Shown here piece by piece: positions 53,495 through 62,063 of a stretch of DNA of 64,000 nucleotides. The translations under genes and the position numbers were made by a program. Source of the DNA: an uncultured Lachnospiraceae bacterium (GTDB taxonomy: Bacteria; Bacillota; Clostridia; Lachnospirales; Lachnospiraceae); assembly GCA_947173495.1 (NCBI GenBank), contig CAMWFQ010000007.1, positions 62,001 through 126,000 of the forward strand, given 5' to 3'. The notes beneath the pieces are model-generated. The model made no database searches and had not been told where the DNA came from. It saw only the letters and a list, made by a program, of their open reading frames with translations. Position 1 is the stretch's first letter. Each line of letters opens with the position of its first letter.

Positions 53495-55042
53495 TCACTG
53501 ATCCTTCGCCTCTATGGCCTTCAGCTGATCCGGATTCTCTCCGCTGATGCTGCGGATATCGATCACCGGTCCTCCTGTTCCCTCGATGTATTCTCTGGTG
53601 ATCGTGACCCGCCCGATATTGTCATCCTTGGGGATCTCATACATGATATCCAGCATAAACTCTTCTATGATGGCACGAAGCGCCCTGGCCCCCGTATCCT
53701 TCTTCATTGCTTTTTCCGCAATCGCCTCCAGGGCTCCATCGTCAAATTCCAGTCTCACCTCATCCAGTTCAAGAAGCTTCTGATACTGCTTTAAAATAGC
53801 GTTTTTGGGCTCCTGCAGAATTTTGACCATCATTGCCTTATCCAACGCGTCCAATGTGTAAATTATGGGAAGCCGGCCCAGGAACTCCGGTATCATTCCA
53901 AATTTCCGCAGATCCTCCACTGTCACCTGGCTTAAAATATTCTTTTCTCTGTCAAACTTATCCTTCAGCTCCGCGCTGAAGCCGATAGAGGTCTGTTTCT
54001 TCAGGCGCTGTTTAATGATTTCGTCCAGATCCGGGAACGCTCCTCCGCAGATAAAAAGAATATTTCTGGTATTGATGGTTGCCAGAGGCACCATGGCGTT
54101 TTTGCTGTTGGCGCCCACCGGCACCTCCACATCCGCTCCTTCCAGAAGACGCAGCATTCCCTGCTGTACGCTTTCCCCGCTTACATCCCTGCTGGTGGTA
54201 TTCTTTTTCCGGGCGATCTTATCGATCTCATCGATAAATACGATTCCCCGTTCAGCCCGCTCCGTATCGTTGTCCGCAGCAGCCAGAAGTTTTGAGATCA
54301 CGCTTTCAATATCGTCGCCAATATAGCCGGCCTCCGTAAGGGAAGTCGCATCGGCAATGGCCAGCGGCACATCCAGAAGCCGTGCAAGCGTTTTGACCAG
54401 ATACGTCTTCCCGCAGCCGGTAGGGCCGATCATCAGCATATTGGATTTTTCAATCTCAATATCTTCCATCGTTCCGGTCGCCACGCGTTTATAATGATTA
54501 TACACTGCCACGGAAATAACCTTCTTGGCATGCTCCTGTCCAATCACGTAATCGTCAAGCTGTGCCTTGATTCTGTGCGGCGGCGGGATATTTTTGATAT
54601 CCAGTACAGGTTCCTTTGCTTCCTTCGGCTTTTTCTTTTTCATCCGCTGTTTATTGGGAATTCCTCCCTCCCCCTGAAGATCCGTGATATTGACAAAACG
54701 AATCTCCGGGAAACCCCTGCCGTTCAGATTTTTATTAAGATCATTCATAAAAGAAGGATTGTTCAGCATCCCCTGGTAATCAAACTGACTTACGGTATCC
54801 ATTGTTCTGTGCATACAGTCATTGCACACCGTTATATTGTTGGGAAGCCTGAACATTTTTCCGGCCTTACTCTCAGGACGGCGGCAGATAAAGCACACAT
54901 CCTCATACTCGCTCTCCTTCTTATCGCCGGCTCCGTCTGAACCCTCCGGTCTTTTTCCATCCGCTCCCTTGTCCTGTTCCTCTTTTTGCTCCGTCTCTGT
55001 ATTTACAAGTTCGTCTTTCTCTCTCTCATCAAAATCCGACAT
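53495..55042 (-). CDS. clpX: ClpX-like ATP-dependent protease specificity subunit
   Basis: The 515-residue AAA+ unfoldase has a long acidic N-terminus (1-45), then a four-cysteine zinc-binding domain (CFICRRPES, CNDCMHR), Walker A MIGPTGCGKTYLVKT, Walker B IVFIDEIDKIARK, and the ClpP-binding loop TSIGFSAEL. It is longer than typical ClpX (about 420) and has an inserted basic linker (KQRMKKKKPKEAKE). No clpP or tig lies beside it, so it may be a second paralogue rather than the housekeeping copy. Confidence 0.9.
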   Translation of the reverse strand: MSDFDEREKDELVNTETEQKEEQDKGADGKRPEGSDGAGDKKESEYEDVCFICRRPESKAGKMFRLPNNITVCNDCMHRTMDTVSQFDYQGMLNNPSFMNDLNKNLNGRGFPEIRFVNITDLQGEGGIPNKQRMKKKKPKEAKEPVLDIKNIPPPHRIKAQLDDYVIGQEHAKKVISVAVYNHYKRVATGTMEDIEIEKSNMLMIGPTGCGKTYLVKTLARLLDVPLAIADATSLTEAGYIGDDIESVISKLLAAADNDTERAERGIVFIDEIDKIARKKNTTSRDVSGESVQQGMLRLLEGADVEVPVGANSKNAMVPLATINTRNILFICGGAFPDLDEIIKQRLKKQTSIGFSAELKDKFDREKNILSQVTVEDLRKFGMIPEFLGRLPIIYTLDALDKAMMVKILQEPKNAILKQYQKLLELDEVRLEFDDGALEAIAEKAMKKDTGARALRAIIEEFMLDIMYEIPKDDNIGRVTITREYIEGTGGPVIDIRSISGENPDQLKAIEAKDQ

Positions 55043-55068
55043 CTCTTTTCCTCTCCGATTTGTTGTTT

Positions 55069-56382
55069 TTAAACAATCCTTCTCACTGAAAGAATTTCCT
55101 TATAAGTGGCATTAGTGATCTTGATTCCTGTCCTCTGGGTACTGGCATGCACAATCTGCCCTCCCCCGATATAAATGCCTACATGCCCTGCATAACACAT
55201 CACGTCTCCGGGCTGCGCTTCCGAATAGGAAACCCCGGTTCCCGCACTTCTGAAGGAGTAGGAGGTTCTGGGCACACTGTAGCCAAAGTCCTGATATACC
55301 CTGTATACAAATCCTGAGCAGTCCGCCCCCTTGGTCAGACTTGTCCCGCCGGGCACATAAGGATTCCCGATAAACTGGCAGGCATAATTGGCAATCTGCT
55401 GGCCCTTTGATCCTGATCCTGAATAGCTGGACGCCGACGCATAACTTTTTCCGGAAGAAGAATCCGAACCTGTATCTGAAGAACTGCTCCGGGAGCTGCC
55501 GGCGTTCTGCTCCGCCTCTCGCTGCAGGGCCTGCTCCTGCGCTTTTCTCGCCTCTTCCTCAAGTCGTTTTGCCTCATCGATCTCAGACTGCTTTTTGGAA
55601 GCTTCTGCCTCCAGCTTTCTGATAGCGTCATTCTGCTTCTTGATATTTGCCTTATAAACAGCCGCTTCCTGCCTTGCCGCCAAAAGCTGCGACTCATAAT
55701 CCTCATAGACGGCTTTCTTCTCCGACAGAATGACCTCGAGACTTTCCTTTTCTTCCATCAGCTCATGCTCCTGTGCCTCCAGCTCGGACTTTTCTTCTTC
55801 CAGTTTTTCCTTCAGCCGGGCCACGGCTTCCCTGGCTGCCTGATACTCCATAAGCTGATTTCTGTCGTATTCATAGAGCTTCTCCACATATTCCACCTTG
55901 TTCATCATGTCTCCGAAGCCCTGGCTGGAAAGGAGAATTTCCAGATAGGTAGCATCTCCCTTTTCATAAAGAAACTTGATTCGCTTCTTCATGGCCTCAT
56001 ACTGCTGCTGTTCTGTCTCCTGAGCCGCCTCATACTCTCTGGTGGTTTCTTCTATCTGTTCCTCTTTGTCTCCGATCTCCTCTTCTATCAGCTCCACACT
56101 GGCAATGGTCTCCACCAGAGCTGCATCGATCTCGTCAATCTCTCCGGCCACATTATCCACATCGGATTGAATCGAACTGACCCTTCCGGAAGCCTGATCC
56201 AGCTTCTGCTGCTCCTGCCGCTTTCTGGCATCCGCCTCTCTTTTCTGCCGCTCCAGCTCCTCTTTCTGCTTTTCCAGATCTGAAACGGATGCCGCTCTTA
56301 CAGGCTTTACGGGCTGCCCAATACCGGCCGTAAGCCCCGCCAGAAGAATGATCGTAAATAAACTGACAAGTTTCCTTTTCAT
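55069..56382 (-). CDS. Secreted coiled-coil NlpC/P60 endopeptidase (CwlO-like)
   Basis: The protein has 437 residues; ATG 56382 sits behind GGAAGG. A signal peptide (KLVSLFTIILLAGLTAGIG) is followed by a long coiled coil (residues 35-280), a Ser-rich linker, and a C-terminal NlpC/P60 domain with catalytic Cys in KGADCSGFVYRVY and His in GHVGIYIGGGQIVHAS. Such enzymes cut peptidoglycan stem peptides during growth or division. It starts 16 bp after the foldase gene. Confidence 0.93.
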   Translation of the reverse strand: MKRKLVSLFTIILLAGLTAGIGQPVKPVRAASVSDLEKQKEELERQKREADARKRQEQQKLDQASGRVSSIQSDVDNVAGEIDEIDAALVETIASVELIEEEIGDKEEQIEETTREYEAAQETEQQQYEAMKKRIKFLYEKGDATYLEILLSSQGFGDMMNKVEYVEKLYEYDRNQLMEYQAAREAVARLKEKLEEEKSELEAQEHELMEEKESLEVILSEKKAVYEDYESQLLAARQEAAVYKANIKKQNDAIRKLEAEASKKQSEIDEAKRLEEEARKAQEQALQREAEQNAGSSRSSSSDTGSDSSSGKSYASASSYSGSGSKGQQIANYACQFIGNPYVPGGTSLTKGADCSGFVYRVYQDFGYSVPRTSYSFRSAGTGVSYSEAQPGDVMCYAGHVGIYIGGGQIVHASTQRTGIKITNATYKEILSVRRIV

Positions 56383-56398
56383 CTGCACCTTCCACACT

Positions 56399-57457
56399 TT
56401 ATTCTGAAGCCGGGTCAGTTACCACTGCATTTTCCGCAAGAAACTCCGCGGTTTTCTGCGCAAGAAGGAACTCCCGGTAAGCCTCCTTATCAATATCTTC
56501 TCCGCTGCCGATATTCTCTTCAATCTCCTCGTCCGTCACCCGGATTTTTTCTTTATCTGCAACGGCAGCCAGCATAATATAGGTTTCTACCATTCCGGAT
56601 GCCTGCTCCAGCAGTGTTTTCTCATAATCCTGAGCATCACCACCGTAGACCGCCGCAACATAATCCCCGATTTCCATACCATACATCTGTGCATAAACCT
56701 GAGCGTTATTGGTAATCGTACCGCTGATTCTCTCCACCATTCCGGAAGGCGGCTCCTGAAGGATACTGTTCTCTTTCACTTCCGCCACTGCCGCATCGAC
56801 CCTGGCAGTCTCATACTCCTCCTGTGCCTGCTGCTGCAGCATATCATAAAGATACTGCCTGTATTCCTCCACCGTACTGCACTCTGTCAGGCCAAGACCC
56901 GCCACATATTCATCTGTAAGCTCCGGTATGCTGGGCTCCTGAATCTCGTGTAGCGTAACCGTAAATACTACCGGCACACCGGACAAATCAGGATTTGGCC
57001 GGTAAGGATCCGGAAATGCCAGATCAATATCTCTGGTCTCCCCTGTTTCCATTCCAATCATCCCATCCTCAAATCCATCAATAAACTGGCCTGAACCGAT
57101 CACCAGCTCATATCCTGCCCCTGTTCCCCCTTCAAAAGGCTCCCCATCGATTTTCCCTTCAAAATCAATGATCGTCTTATCTCCCGTCCTTACACTACGT
57201 CCTGTCACCGGCTCATAATCCGGATCATTCATCAGGTTATAGGAAATATATCCTTCCAGGTACTCATCTGTCACTTCCGGCTGAGAAAGCTCCAGCTCCA
57301 CCCCCATATAATCCCCCAGGATCACATAATCCGACGCCTTAAAATCCGAAAGATACCTCATATCTGCCGGATCCTTGCTCCCGCATGCTGTCAGAACTCC
57401 TGTCAGTACAACGGCTCCAAATGCCGCCAGAACATTTTCTCTTTTTAATAATTTCAT
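56399..57457 (-). CDS. Surface lipoprotein FKBP-type peptidyl-prolyl isomerase, trigger-factor-like
   Basis: The protein has 352 residues; ATG 57457 follows AAGGAG. The lipobox is GVLTACGSK. Residues 75-170 form an FKBP domain (GDKTIIDFEGKIDGEPFEGG, GSGQFIDGFEDGMIGMETGE, FPDPYRPNPDLSGVPVVFTV). Flanking helices resemble the trigger-factor C-terminal domain (ITNNAQVYAQMYG, IRVTDEEIEENIG). It likely folds exported proteins at the outer face of the membrane. It heads the run PPIase, NlpC/P60, ClpX-like, subtilase. Confidence 0.9.
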   Translation of the reverse strand: MKLLKRENVLAAFGAVVLTGVLTACGSKDPADMRYLSDFKASDYVILGDYMGVELELSQPEVTDEYLEGYISYNLMNDPDYEPVTGRSVRTGDKTIIDFEGKIDGEPFEGGTGAGYELVIGSGQFIDGFEDGMIGMETGETRDIDLAFPDPYRPNPDLSGVPVVFTVTLHEIQEPSIPELTDEYVAGLGLTECSTVEEYRQYLYDMLQQQAQEEYETARVDAAVAEVKENSILQEPPSGMVERISGTITNNAQVYAQMYGMEIGDYVAAVYGGDAQDYEKTLLEQASGMVETYIMLAAVADKEKIRVTDEEIEENIGSGEDIDKEAYREFLLAQKTAEFLAENAVVTDPASE

Positions 57458-57514
57458 CAGTCCGGATCCTTCTCCTTTTCTTCGGCCTTTTCCACAAAAA
57501 TACGCGCAATATTT

Positions 57515-57543
57515 ATTATATACCATTTCCGTTTTAAGTTCAA
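57515..57543 (-). promoter_or_regulatory. Promoter of the foldase-NlpC operon
   Basis: TTGAAC (57538-57543), a 17-bp spacer and a perfect TATAAT (57515-57520) on the minus strand. Confidence 0.8.
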
Positions 57544-57651
57544 TGAAACCTCTTGCCCATTTCTTCCAAAAATGCTAGAATAAATGGCATGTTAATGATT
57601 TATTAATTTTTTGTCGGTCCATATACTCTCAGATCTGTAAGGAGGTTTATC

Positions 57652-58128
57652 GTGAGCAAGGTAACTATCATTCTTTTAATCATTCTGGCTGTTTTGATCA
57701 TTGCACTGGTGGTTCTTTATTTCCTTGGAAAAAAGGCCCAGAAACGCCAGGCACAGCAGCAACAGCAGCTTGATGCCATGAAACAGACCGTTTCCATGCT
57801 GATTATAGATAAGAAGCGGATGAAGATCCGGGAATCAGGCCTGCCTCCAATGGTCATCGACCAGACCCCCAGGCTGTTGCGAGGTTCCAAGCTCCCCATT
57901 GTAAAGGCAAAGGTCGGACCTCAGATCATGTCCCTTGTCTGTGACGAAAAAATTTTTGAATCTGTCCCCGTGAAAAAGGAAGTAAAAGCAGTCGTCAGCG
58001 GTATCTATATCACGGATGTAAGAGGACTCCATGGCAAAACTGCACCTGCTCCCGCCAAAAAGAAAGGCTTTTTTAAGCGTGCTCTTGAAAAAGCTCAGGA
58101 AAAAACAGGCGCAAAGCCCCTTAAATAG
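57652..58128 (+). CDS. Membrane-anchored conserved hypothetical protein
   Basis: The 158-residue protein starts at GTG 57652, 6 bp after AAGGAGG. One N-terminal transmembrane helix (ILLIILAVLIIALVVLYFLG) is followed by a basic, Gln-rich stretch. A compact domain of about 85 residues comes next (MLIIDKKRMKIRESGLPPMV, VKAKVGPQIMSLVCDEKIFE), then a basic Ala/Lys-rich tail. I do not recognise a named family. The inner domain probably faces the cytoplasm. It is transcribed alone. Confidence 0.7.
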   Translation: MSKVTIILLIILAVLIIALVVLYFLGKKAQKRQAQQQQQLDAMKQTVSMLIIDKKRMKIRESGLPPMVIDQTPRLLRGSKLPIVKAKVGPQIMSLVCDEKIFESVPVKKEVKAVVSGIYITDVRGLHGKTAPAPAKKKGFFKRALEKAQEKTGAKPLK

Positions 58129-58144
58129 ACAGATTTTTCCCTGC

Positions 58145-58170
58145 GCACGTGTGCATAGCACGTGTGCATA
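58145..58170 (+). repeat. 13-bp tandem duplication
   Basis: GCACGTGTGCATA occurs twice in direct succession between the hypothetical gene and its terminator. Confidence 0.7.
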
Positions 58171-58180
58171 GATAGAAGAA

Positions 58181-58220
58181 CCGTCACCCCGTAATTGAAT
58201 CGGTGCGACGGCTCTTTTTT
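58181..58220 (+). terminator. Terminator after the membrane protein gene
   Basis: CCGTCACCCCG pairs imperfectly with CGGTGCGACGG and is followed by CTCTTTTTT. Confidence 0.7.
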
Positions 58221-58229
58221 ATGCACAGC

Positions 58230-58268
58230 CCCATGCAGAGGAAGTATGCCGCTAAAGCGGCGCATGGG
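58230..58268. other. Hairpin between convergent genes
   Basis: CCCATGC and GCATGGG enclose GCCGCT/AGCGGC. It lies just past the end of the DUF1934 gene; there is no T-run. Confidence 0.45.
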
Positions 58269-58282
58269 CGCTTTTCCCTGCC

Positions 58283-58732
58283 TTATTCGCTTCCCAGATG
58301 AATCCCCTCTTCTCTGGGTCTGAGTTCCATCTCGATCCGGCAGTCAGCCAGATGCTGGTAATTTGCTTCCAGTGTATACGCAACCTGAACCCGGATCTGC
58401 TTTTCTTTTTCTTCTACCAGAATGGATTCTGTATCCACCCCTATCATCATATTTCCGTAGGGAGTCATATAGCTGGTAATATTTTTCTTGTGTTCCTCAA
58501 AGATCAGACTCACATTTACCAGCCCCCTCTTGAATATCTCAAGATAGGAATCCTGAAATCGGATAATATTCCTGGTAATATCCCTGAATCCTTCCATCAT
58601 TTCTTCATAAATAACATAATGGCTGCCGTTTTTCCAGTAATAATCTGCCGGCACAATGGTTTCCACTCCTTCGGATCCCTCGCCAAAGTCCATCTGAAGT
58701 CCCTTAAGGGACAAAAGTATCTCTTTTGTCAT
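58283..58732 (-). CDS. DUF1934 (YwiB-like) beta-barrel protein
   Basis: The 149-residue protein has ILLSLKGLQMDFGEGSEGVE at the start, YWKNGSHYVIYEEMMEG, and the central block ILVEEKEKQIRVQVAYTLEA. Length and motifs fit DUF1934 (B. subtilis YwiB), a lipocalin-like fold of unknown role. It starts 8 bp after murI ends, so it is cotranscribed with it. Confidence 0.8.
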   Translation of the reverse strand: MTKEILLSLKGLQMDFGEGSEGVETIVPADYYWKNGSHYVIYEEMMEGFRDITRNIIRFQDSYLEIFKRGLVNVSLIFEEHKKNITSYMTPYGNMMIGVDTESILVEEKEKQIRVQVAYTLEANYQHLADCRIEMELRPREEGIHLGSE

Positions 58733-58740
58733 GGCTGCTT

Positions 58741-59562
58741 TCAGTATCCCTCCATGTTTATAATTTTTGCAGATAAAATACCGTACTTGATAATAGAATT
58801 GGCAAACTGCTTAAACTTTTCCGCCCCATCGCTGACGTAAAAGCGATACCGGTTATCCCCCAGCCCTGCGGTCTCCTCATTCTCCAGCTCTCTTGTATTC
58901 AAAAGCTCCTTCAGCTCCCGCGCCGTCTCGTAGGCCGGATTGACCAGTGTGACCTTTTCCCCCATAACCCGGCCCACCGTGGAACGAATCAGCGGATAAT
59001 GCGTACACCCCAGGATCAGTGTGTCGATTCCGATATCATTCAGTTCTGTCAGATATCTTTTGGCGATCTCATCCGTAACAGGATCCTGCCAGAGTCCTTC
59101 CTCCACCAGCGGTACAAACAGCGGACAGGCTTTTCCGATCACAATAGTCTCCGGGCTGATCTCTTTTATGTATCGGGAATAAATACTGCTGCCAATCGTC
59201 GCCTCTGTGCCGATCACCCCCACTTTCCCATTTGAGGTGGCTTCCACCGCCGCTTTAGCCCCCGGCTTCACCACACCAATCATCGGGATATCCGTCTCCC
59301 TTTCAATCTCCTCCAGGGCGTAGGCACTGGCCGTGTTGCAGGCCACCACGATCGCCTTTACCTCCTGGGATTGAAGAAACCGTACAATCTGCCGGGAATA
59401 CCGGGTAACGGTTTCCTTTGATTTGCTCCCATAAGGCAGTCTGGCAGTGTCTCCAAAATAAACAATTCTTTCATTGGGGATCTGGCGCATGATTTCTCTC
59501 ACTACCGTAAGCCCCCCTATGCCGGAGTCAAAGACTCCCACCGGCGCATTTCTGTTGATCAT
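58741..59562 (-). CDS. murI: Glutamate racemase
   Basis: About 273 residues. It makes D-glutamate for peptidoglycan. Catalytic cysteines lie in VVACNTASAYALEEI and LILGCTHYPLI, with the opening VGVFDSGIGGLTVV and FGDTARLPYGSKS. I chose ATG 59562 because the protein then starts just before the conserved VGVFDSGIGG; a start 9 codons earlier has AAGGA too close to the ATG. It overlaps the upstream hypothetical gene by about 35 bp in a different frame. Confidence 0.95.
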   Translation of the reverse strand: MINRNAPVGVFDSGIGGLTVVREIMRQIPNERIVYFGDTARLPYGSKSKETVTRYSRQIVRFLQSQEVKAIVVACNTASAYALEEIERETDIPMIGVVKPGAKAAVEATSNGKVGVIGTEATIGSSIYSRYIKEISPETIVIGKACPLFVPLVEEGLWQDPVTDEIAKRYLTELNDIGIDTLILGCTHYPLIRSTVGRVMGEKVTLVNPAYETARELKELLNTRELENEETAGLGDNRYRFYVSDGAEKFKQFANSIIKYGILSAKIINMEGY

Positions 59563-59923
59563 TTTCTGTTCTCTCTTCCGCTTCTGCATGTTCCTTTATT
59601 CGATATACATATTCCACGATCCGGCTTTTTATACAAATATCTCCCACTTTCAGGCCTGTTTCCGCACAGGACTCTGTCCCCTTTTCCTGTCTTTCCTCAC
59701 CGGCTTCGGAAGGCTCCGATACGTCTCCTTCCGCCTCCATGCAAACGACCTTCTTTCCGTCCGTCTGCGCTTCCATTTCGGAAGACTCCTGTTCTTCCGT
59801 CTCCTCCCCGGCAGAGGCCTCCTGCTCATATCTGTCCCCGCTTAAGCAAAGCTCGGGATACACAAATCCCCACCAGCCCAAAGTTCCAAATAGTATCAAT
59901 GCCGTTTCATATAACTTTTTCAT
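59528..59923 (-). CDS. Hypothetical acidic protein with N-terminal membrane segment
   Basis: The protein has 131 residues. A hydrophobic N-terminus (LYETALILFGTLGWWGFVY) is followed by a strongly acidic Glu-rich stretch (40-90) and a short C-terminal part (GLKVGDICIKSRIVEYVYRI). No family is recognised. An AAAGGGA stretch lies before the ATG. Its 3' end overlaps murI, so coupling is possible. Composition argues for a real but fast-evolving gene. Confidence 0.5.
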   Translation of the reverse strand: MKKLYETALILFGTLGWWGFVYPELCLSGDRYEQEASAGEETEEQESSEMEAQTDGKKVVCMEAEGDVSEPSEAGEERQEKGTESCAETGLKVGDICIKSRIVEYVYRIKEHAEAEERTENDQQKCAGGSL

Positions 59924-60023
59924 TTACACTCTTTCCCTTTTATCCGCCGGCTCTGTGCGCCAGGCATTACCTGCCGCTCTGCCATAGCAGTTATTTTCTG
60001 ATAAGAGTGTAGCCTTTTTCAAA

Positions 60024-60716
60024 TCACTTATTCATCCGGCTCTCATTTTCCAGACGGATCTGCCGGATAATTGATTTCTCCTGATTATCAATATGCAGCT
60101 TCGCTGCCGCTGCCGCCCGCTCTTTGTCCCGGGAAGCAATGCTCTCATAGATTTCTCTGTGTTCAGCCACCAGGTTGTCATGTCTGCTTTCTTCCTGAAT
60201 ATATACAAAACGGTAGCGATACATCTGTTCTGACAGATTGTTCACCATCTGCTGCAGCCGCTGATTGCCAGTGGCTTCCACAATGATATCGTGAAGCGCC
60301 ACATCCTCTCTGGCGATTACAGATGCGTCCCCTTTTTCCACAGCCCGCTCAAACTTTCCACAGGCCTCCTTCAGTCTATCCGTATCTTCCTGTGTGATCC
60401 TGTCACAGGCCAGCTCTACGCTCAGCGCATCCAGCGCCCGCCTCACCTCCAATACATCCTTCAGACTTTTTTCCGTGATACGGGCTACCTCGGCTCCGCG
60501 CCTGGGAATCATGATCACAAGGCCCTCCAGCTCCAGCTTACGGATAGCCTCCCGGATCGGCGTCCTGCTGACCCCCAGCCGGTTTGCAAGGTGCACTTCC
60601 ATAAGACGTTCCCCGGGCTTCAGCTGTCCGGTCAGAATCGCCCTGCGAAGCGTATTAAATACCACATCGCGAAGGGGTAAAAATTCGTCCATATCTATCT
60701 GTAACTGTCCTTCCAT
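60024..60716 (-). CDS. GntR-family regulator, FCD (FadR) type
   Basis: The protein has 230 residues. The winged HTH has LRDVVFNTLRRAILTGQLK and VHLANRLGVSRTPIREAIRK, LELEGLVIMIPRRGAEVA. The all-helical FCD domain includes DVALHDIIVEATGNQRLQQM and RYRFVYIQEESRHDNLVAEH, whose histidines usually bind metal and ligand. It lies 47 bp after ispE in the same direction. Its targets are not evident here. Confidence 0.93.
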   Translation of the reverse strand: MEGQLQIDMDEFLPLRDVVFNTLRRAILTGQLKPGERLMEVHLANRLGVSRTPIREAIRKLELEGLVIMIPRRGAEVARITEKSLKDVLEVRRALDALSVELACDRITQEDTDRLKEACGKFERAVEKGDASVIAREDVALHDIIVEATGNQRLQQMVNNLSEQMYRYRFVYIQEESRHDNLVAEHREIYESIASRDKERAAAAAKLHIDNQEKSIIRQIRLENESRMNK

Positions 60717-60763
60717 TTCTGTCTGCTGCCTCCTTCCCTGCCGTTTCCCCAGGCAATCAAAAT

Positions 60764-61627
60764 TTATCTTTTAAATCCTGTCACAAAGATCTGTGGTGCG
60801 AGTTTTTCTTTCCTGATACCCTCTGCGGCCGCTTCCGCCCTGTCCTTGTCCTTAAATACTCCAAATACCGAAGGCCCGCTGCCGCTCATCAGCGCGTTCT
60901 CCGCGCCCTTGTCCAGCATCAGCTCTTTGATTCGGGCAATCACCGGATACTTTTTTATGGTCACCATCTCCAGGACATTTCCCATTCGCTCCGTAATACC
61001 CGTGAGGCTTCCTGTCCTGATCGCCTCCGCCATGCCATCGATATCCGGATGTTCCTTCAATTGATCCGCATGCAGGTTTTCATAGACAAATTTCGTGGAT
61101 ACACTGATATCCGGCTTTACAACCACCAGACTGCATTCCGGCGGCGGTGGAAGCTGCGTCAGCTTTTCCCCGATTCCTTCGGAAAGGGCCGTTCCGCCTG
61201 TAATACAGTAGGGAATATCCGCTCCCAGTTCTACCCCCATCTGCTGCATCTCCAGAGAAGTCATACTCAGCCCGAACAGCTCGTTGAATCCGTGGAATAC
61301 CGCCGCCGCATCTGTGCTTCCTCCGGCCATTCCCGCCGCCACAGGAATATTTTTATTTAAGGTAATTTCAACCCCTTCAGAGATTCCATACTTACCCATG
61401 ATCATCCCGGCCGCCCTGCAGATCAGATTCTCTTTTCCTGTCGGGATCCCCTCCTGATCCACCGACAGAAAAACGCCCTTTTTGCCGCTTTTCTGAAACG
61501 TGAGCAGATCCCAGATATCCACCGTCTGCATGATCATCTTTACTTCGTGATATCCGTCAGGGCGCCTTCTCAATACATCCAGCCCCAGATTGATCTTGGC
61601 GTAAGCTTTTCTTTCGATTCTGTCCAT
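60764..61627 (-). CDS. ispE: 4-diphosphocytidyl-2-C-methyl-D-erythritol kinase
   Basis: The 287-residue GHMP kinase phosphorylates CDP-methylerythritol in the MEP isoprenoid pathway. ATG 61627 follows GGGAGG by 5 bp, so 15 upstream codons are dropped. It has AYAKINLGLDVLRRRPDGYH, the ATP loop PVAAGMAGGSTDAAAV and ALMSGSGPSVFGVF. Confidence 0.96.
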   Translation of the reverse strand: MDRIERKAYAKINLGLDVLRRRPDGYHEVKMIMQTVDIWDLLTFQKSGKKGVFLSVDQEGIPTGKENLICRAAGMIMGKYGISEGVEITLNKNIPVAAGMAGGSTDAAAVFHGFNELFGLSMTSLEMQQMGVELGADIPYCITGGTALSEGIGEKLTQLPPPPECSLVVVKPDISVSTKFVYENLHADQLKEHPDIDGMAEAIRTGSLTGITERMGNVLEMVTIKKYPVIARIKELMLDKGAENALMSGSGPSVFGVFKDKDRAEAAAEGIRKEKLAPQIFVTGFKR

Positions 61628-61714
61628 GTCTGCCTCCCAATGTATCGGCTTGCTTGTTATAAATTTTATCATTTTCTGTCATTCTTGTATACATTATACA
61701 TAAGATTGTATTTT

Positions 61715-61743
61715 ATTATAAACATTCCCGTATGGCTCGTCAA
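61715..61743 (-). promoter_or_regulatory. Promoter of ispE
   Basis: TTGACG (61738-61743), a 17-bp spacer and TATAAT (61715-61720) on the minus strand. Confidence 0.8.
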
Positions 61744-61762
61744 GGTTCCACCCATGAAACTC

Positions 61763-61927
61763 GCTGTAAAGACAGCTTCAGGTTACTGCTCACGGTGCCT
61801 TGCACCCCGCTGCAAGGCATCCGGCCGATAAAGATACGGTTTCAGGCATCCAGCCCCTCGCCGAAGGCGACTTTTCAATGGGCTGGATGCGTTACAGTCT
61901 GCGGCCGGTTAGGCCGTGAACTGTAAC
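61763..61927. repeat. Cluster of intergenic hairpins
   Basis: Four stems lie in a row: GCTGT/ACAGC (61763-61776); GCCTTGCA/TGCAAGGC (61797-61818); GCATCCAGCCC/GGGCTGGATGC (61846-61890) with an inner CGCC/GGCG; and GTTACAGT/ACTGTAAC (61891-61927) with an inner CGGCC/GGCCG. No coding frame stands out. It resembles REP-type palindromic DNA. Confidence 0.6.
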
Positions 61928-61986
61928 AGCTTCAGTACATATTTTCTCCATTTCAATACATTTCCCTCTAATTTCCTCAACCTGCC

Positions 61987-62014
61987 TAATCTTTTTCATG
62001 AAATCTGCCGATAA
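61987..62014 (+). promoter_or_regulatory. Sigma-28 (FliA/SigD)-like promoter
   Basis: TAAT (61987-61990), a 16-bp spacer and GCCGATAA (62007-62014). The -10 octamer matches the motility sigma-factor consensus exactly; the spacing is 1 bp longer than the usual SigD spacing. The transcript would start near 62020, about 44 nt before the start codon. Confidence 0.6.
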
Positions 62015-62063
62015 AAAGATTAGCAAACTGTAAATGAACAAGCTAACCAAGGAGGGTAAAATC

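Noticed and set aside
58145-58170. Start of a CRISPR array
   Set aside because: Only two 13-bp copies with no spacer between them. No array or cas gene is seen anywhere in the window.
61763-61927. Riboswitch or structured ncRNA upstream of ispE or of the 62064 gene
   Set aside because: The ispE promoter lies between these stems and ispE, so they are not in its leader. They also lie upstream of the predicted start of the 62064 transcript. A palindromic repeat fits better.
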